A stretch of DNA of 64,000 nucleotides from Ricinus communis (Eukaryota; Streptophyta; Magnoliopsida; Malpighiales; Euphorbiaceae), in assembly GCF_019578655.1 (NCBI RefSeq), contig NC_063256.1:4402001-4466000 (forward strand). The letters are read 5' to 3'. The position numbers were made by a program, and so were the translations under genes. The notes beneath the pieces were generated by a model, which did no database searches, was not told where the DNA came from, and was given only the letters and a program-made list of their open reading frames with translations. The number at the start of each line of letters is the position of its first letter. Position 1 is the first letter of the stretch. Below, in pieces: positions 60,166 through 64,000 of this stretch.

Positions 60166-63100
60166 CTAAACCTCTCTGAACCATCTCACATACAGAAAGT
60201 GCTCTATCCCTTATACCTCATCTTTAATGTCAAGGGAGTTTTTCTTTTTTCCTTCTCTTATTTAAGATTAGTTTCCTAGGATTGCAGCCATCATTGCCCG
60301 AAGTTTTATTAAGAGGTGTAGTAGATCTGCATTCCAAAATACCCTTGTCTAGAATGCAAAGGGTGCATTCTAGACATCTCGGACACATCTAACAAAGTGT
60401 TCTGAGTCCATTTTTCTTTTCCCTACTAGAAGAGTACAATCCTAATACTCACATTTAAAATCAGTGTGCTTGTTAATGTGTGTGTCATTCTTTTGTTTGT
60501 TTCTTTATTTGGTTTCGGGGTGTTCGACCTTCCGATCCAGTTTTTGGCCTTTTGATTCATCATCTGTACAGAGCCTATATAAGTACGTAGTCAGAGTGTA
60601 ATTATACATCGGCAACTCGCCAATATATAATTGAAGAAGCAGAAGAAAAAGAAAAAAAAAAAAAAAGAAGTTTAAAGAAAAAAAGGAGAATTAACCAGCT
60701 GATTGGATTCCTTTTTGTTGCTTTCAGGTGTGCATAGGGTATAGAATAAGTTTTCCCTCTTTTCTGATTTCTAATGTAATAGAACTTTATGTGATTGAAA
60801 TGAAAATGTGTTTTGGCTTTGGTGTGCATATGCTTTACTTTTATCTGTTTTTCCTTGTGCATTTATTCCATTTCATGCATGCTACTAATCGAAGTACATA
60901 TCAGAAAATAATGCAAAACCAGAAGCTTAAAAATGAAAACCTTCATTCTTCACTTGCTCTGTTGTTCTTGGGAATTCGATTGAAGAATGAAAAGCAAATG
61001 CCACCCACACCAAAATGGGGATCAAGAACACCGTTGTGACCACATTTGGTGCATTTTCTTCCTTTCTTCTTTCATTGATTCCAAGAACCAGAATACACGA
61101 GTCAGAATTCTGTTGTTTTGCTGTCAACATGCAAGACACTGAACAAAAGAAAGGAGGCAAAAAGAAGAAAGATGGAAAAAGGGCTTACCTAAAGAATGGA
61201 AGAACTTAGTAAAAAGTTTCTTGATGTGGAATTCAAGAAGCCATGCGTCCAGTAACTCTGCGTTGCTCTCTCTTATCAGAGTGTTTTTTTTTTTTTTTTT
61301 TTAAATTTCTGCGGACAGTGCTGTGGGGAAGAAGGGTCCTGGCTGGGAACTCTATCATATGGGATGGTGGATTTATATTTGCTACTATAGTAGTACTACT
61401 AGTGGAGACAGGTATAATGATGATCAGAGCTAAAGTTAAAGGGTAAAAGAGGGAGAGGGAACCTCATACGAAATAAAGTGCACTCATTGGACACAACTTT
61501 CTCGAGATAAGTTAATAGTTGACTATTTATTGACCACCTAATTTCAAATGCCAAACAAAAAGATTTCGTTCTCACCTGCAAATGAATCTTCTGCTATCCC
61601 CACCAAACCAATGGACAATTGAGTGATATCTAGCAGAAGTCCGATTAATAGGGCAACACTACTCAAATTCAGCTTGATTTGGAGGATTCAACTTTTATTT
61701 TGTTTTTTATTTTAAAAAAAAATTAAACCTGGCTATCAATAAAATACTAGAAATAATTCTAATTTCACTTAATTATTATTGAAACATTTACGCTATCTTT
61801 GGATTATAAACAAAATGATAATCCAGATTGGCCCTCTAAATTTGCAAGTAGTTCAATTTGGTTATTTGTTTTTACTTTTATGGGTAATTCAACCAAATCC
61901 TTTGCTCTTTTATCTTATTTTTTGTCGTTGGAGCCCTATTTTTCAATTAAGAACTTTTTTTTTTTTAATAGAACAAAGTTTCAATTTTGCCCCTCAATAT
62001 TTCATGGGGCTCAATTTGTTCATGTTTAAAAATAATTTAACTATAATTTATTTAATTATCTAACTGAATTTATTTATTAAGTTTTTTTATGTGTTTTAGG
62101 TTCTTAATTATTTAATTGAGCAAATGAAGGAATTAGTACTAGAAGTGGCTCAGTTTTTAGTGTTGGAGGTGGTATTAAATTTTATTATTTACCGATAGTT
62201 GAAGGTGTTTATGAGTATTATAAATATACATATATATCAGGTCTATTTGCAAATTCAGGGTGTAAATTGGAGTTTATTTTAGAAAAGAAAGGAATAATTG
62301 GAAGGAAAATAATAATTATTTTGTTAGCATTGTTTGGATGAAGCAAAATAAAGGTTATTTCTTGCGGAAAACTTTCTTCATTGGCGCACGTTTGACCCTT
62401 TTCTTTTTTCCTCTTCCATCCCTTATTTTCACATTCCCAAATGAGCCGTTAATGTATTGTGTAATTAAATCAAACTCAAGTGGCTCGAGAGTCGCTAACA
62501 CTAACAACATATTGATAAATCCCATCTTGAATGACATTATTATAGGAATCTTCTTCTTAAGCCAAATGACCCATTTCATCATTCACTGCCAAACAAGACA
62601 ACAGCAACTTAATTGATAGCCAGAGAAACAATTGATTAGATATCCTAACTGCATTGATGGTGAGTAGGGTAATAAGTGATAACACAGAGTGAAAAATCAT
62701 TAGATACTTGCAGCCTCTCATTGCAATGGTGGCTCCCACGTCACGCAAGTTTCATCTCTTGTGATTCCGAGAGGGCTCAAGCATCTGTTGGTAACTTCTC
62801 ATAGTAATCTAACAAAATATAAATGGAGTTAGCCCTGGATTGAATGAGCTACATTTGCTCAAGTTCCATAATCTTATTTCTCATTCTAACAAATCCTTAT
62901 ACAAATTAGTTAATCATGGAGTTGGTGAACGGTAAATATGAAATAATTACTATCAATTTTACAGTCCCTATCATTCTCTAACATCACCTTGATTATAAAA
63001 TTTAAAGCAGAAATGAAATTCTTTAGAAGTAAGTCAATTTTTCAAGTTCTTCTGACAGCCACCTTTGTTTGAACCTCTTCTACGTCTTAACTAACCTTGA

Positions 63101-63373
63101 GAATTGAATGATTAAAGTAACAAACTTGTGCCTTTATCCCTATAGTTACAGAAAAGAAATGGAAAGAAATCCAAAAATCCAAATACTCGGAACTTGTAAC
63201 TTGCTATTTCAATACAGGATCTAGTTCAATTACATTTAACAACTCCTAGCTGTTGTCTACATTTGATGCCACTGAACCTTCTGGCTACTATGGCCATATA
63301 ACAAGATTTAGAAAAGGGAAAAAAATGCGGAGAGAAGGATGAATATAGAGTTCAAAATTGTTACAATCCCTAA
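60166..63373. other. MYB 3' UTR and convergent intergenic DNA
   Basis: The 3' UTR of the MYB gene probably covers the first few hundred bases. Then follow poly-A/T runs (60650-60670 and 61270-61303) and a stretch at about 61820-62110 with the worn wording of old repeats. The 3' UTR of the UTR1-type gene comes in from the right. No gene recognised. Confidence 0.45.
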
Positions 63374-64000
63374 TCATGCAGCCTTTCTCTTCTTCTGCAG
63401 TTTCTGTAACTTCTTCCACTTAAGATATATCTGGTACGACAACCCTGAGAAGACCACGACTACACAACCCCATTGTTTTGTTGACAGAGGATTGCCACTC
63501 AAGACTGAAGACACCACAATACTGACAAACTTGCGGGTTGTGGTGATGGTGGTGTTAGCAAGTGACCCAAATCGGCTAATGGTTAAAAAGATGAAATTCT
63601 GGCCTACAGCACCACATAGGCAATAGAGAAAAATGTCCCAAGCTGCCTCAGGATGCTGTTTGCAGAACTGAACTGCTTCGTATCCAATGGCCTGTGGCCA
63701 GCCAAACATGTAGATCATATTATATATGGTACCCCATAGATTCATTCCCAACATTATATCCCAGGCGCTTGTCTTCGGATACCTGGAAAGAAGACAAAAA
63801 TGTAATAATGAAAGTGAAGTGCAGATGGAAGAAGGTCCGAGAATGTCGTCGAGTCGAGCAATAAAACAGAAGATACTGTCCACTGCCAACTAAGAATTAC
63901 TGACAAAATCACTTCATTTAAATTGTAATATGGGAACATATTTTCTACCTTGCAGTAAGTGAATCCTGAGTAGCATTTGTAAATCCATCAAATGCAAGGT
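63374..64000 (-). CDS. UDP-galactose/UDP-glucose transporter, UTR1 type, C-terminal part (continues beyond window)
   Basis: Two exons on the minus strand: the end of one at 63949-64000 (reading AFDGFTNATQDSLTA) and the last exon at 63374-63782, separated by a 166-bp GT-AG intron. The join restores Arg-Tyr-Pro-Lys-Thr, as in the family. The protein belongs to the SLC35B1/drug-metabolite transporter group. Visible marks are YPKTSAWDIMLGMN, FCKQHPEAAWDI, GAVGQNFIFLTISRFGSL and TTTRKFVSIVVSSVLSGNPLS, the strongly conserved loop and last spans. The tail ends KRKAA, a KXKXX dilysine signal for retrieval to the endoplasmic reticulum. Arabidopsis UTR1 imports UDP-glucose into the ER for glycoprotein quality control (family knowledge). 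The substrate is inferred from homology; the N-terminal half is outside the window. Confidence 0.9.

Noticed and set aside
61820..62110. Possible transposon remnant (repeated 'AATTTGGT'-type wording)
   Set aside because: The wording resembles worn plant repeats, but I could find no ends, duplications or second copy in the window.

Overview
This window looks like a stretch of a eudicot nuclear genome. It has AT-rich intergenic DNA, genes split by GT-AG introns, TC-rich leaders and degenerate LTR retrotransposons. The encoded proteins resemble rosid homologues, and from remembered similarity I lean towards Malpighiales/Euphorbiaceae, but that placement is only an inference.

Six protein genes can be supported. 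(1) The 3' end of a BPA1-like RRM protein gene (+, exons 827-940 and 1047-1478; its start lies before the window). (2) A complete 14-exon sucrose transporter of the SUC3/SUT2 type (+, 2654-8177). (3) A three-exon class I HD-Zip transcription factor of the ATHB13/20/23 group (+, 18929-20540). (4) A single-exon gene for a probable plastid membrane protein with a bacterial-type PH domain (+, 24648-25250). (5) A 12-exon R2R3-MYB gene of the FOUR LIPS/MYB88 type (+, 55130-60165). (6) The 3' end of a UDP-galactose/UDP-glucose transporter gene of the UTR1 type (-, 63374 to beyond the window). They do not form a pathway; this is ordinary plant gene order. The exon joins were made by reading frame and splice dinucleotides and are phase-consistent throughout.

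Most of the rest is transposon-derived or empty. A decayed LINE RNase H tail lies at about 25905-26600 (-). A 2.7-kb solo LTR at 28079-30804 is bounded by a perfect 5-bp target duplication. Two Ty1/copia elements, both on the minus strand, lie at 35247-40221 and 49122-53821. The first has a perfect TSD, but its two LTRs differ in length by 46 bp. The second has a third LTR abutting its 5' LTR. Both are broken by stops and frameshifts. Long gene-free AT-rich tracts (about 8.5-18.9 kb, 20.8-24.6 kb, 30.8-35.2 kb and 40.2-49.1 kb) hold microsatellites, a few inverted repeats and some plausible regulatory motifs, but no gene I can defend.

I see no previously undescribed system. The items most worth checking are the LTR asymmetry in the first copia element, the LTR-LTR junction in the second, the upstream ORFs placed just before the SUC3-type and FLP-type start codons, a GC-AG first intron in the sucrose transporter, a NAGNAG acceptor in the MYB gene, and a perfect 23-bp inverted repeat at 46544-46675.
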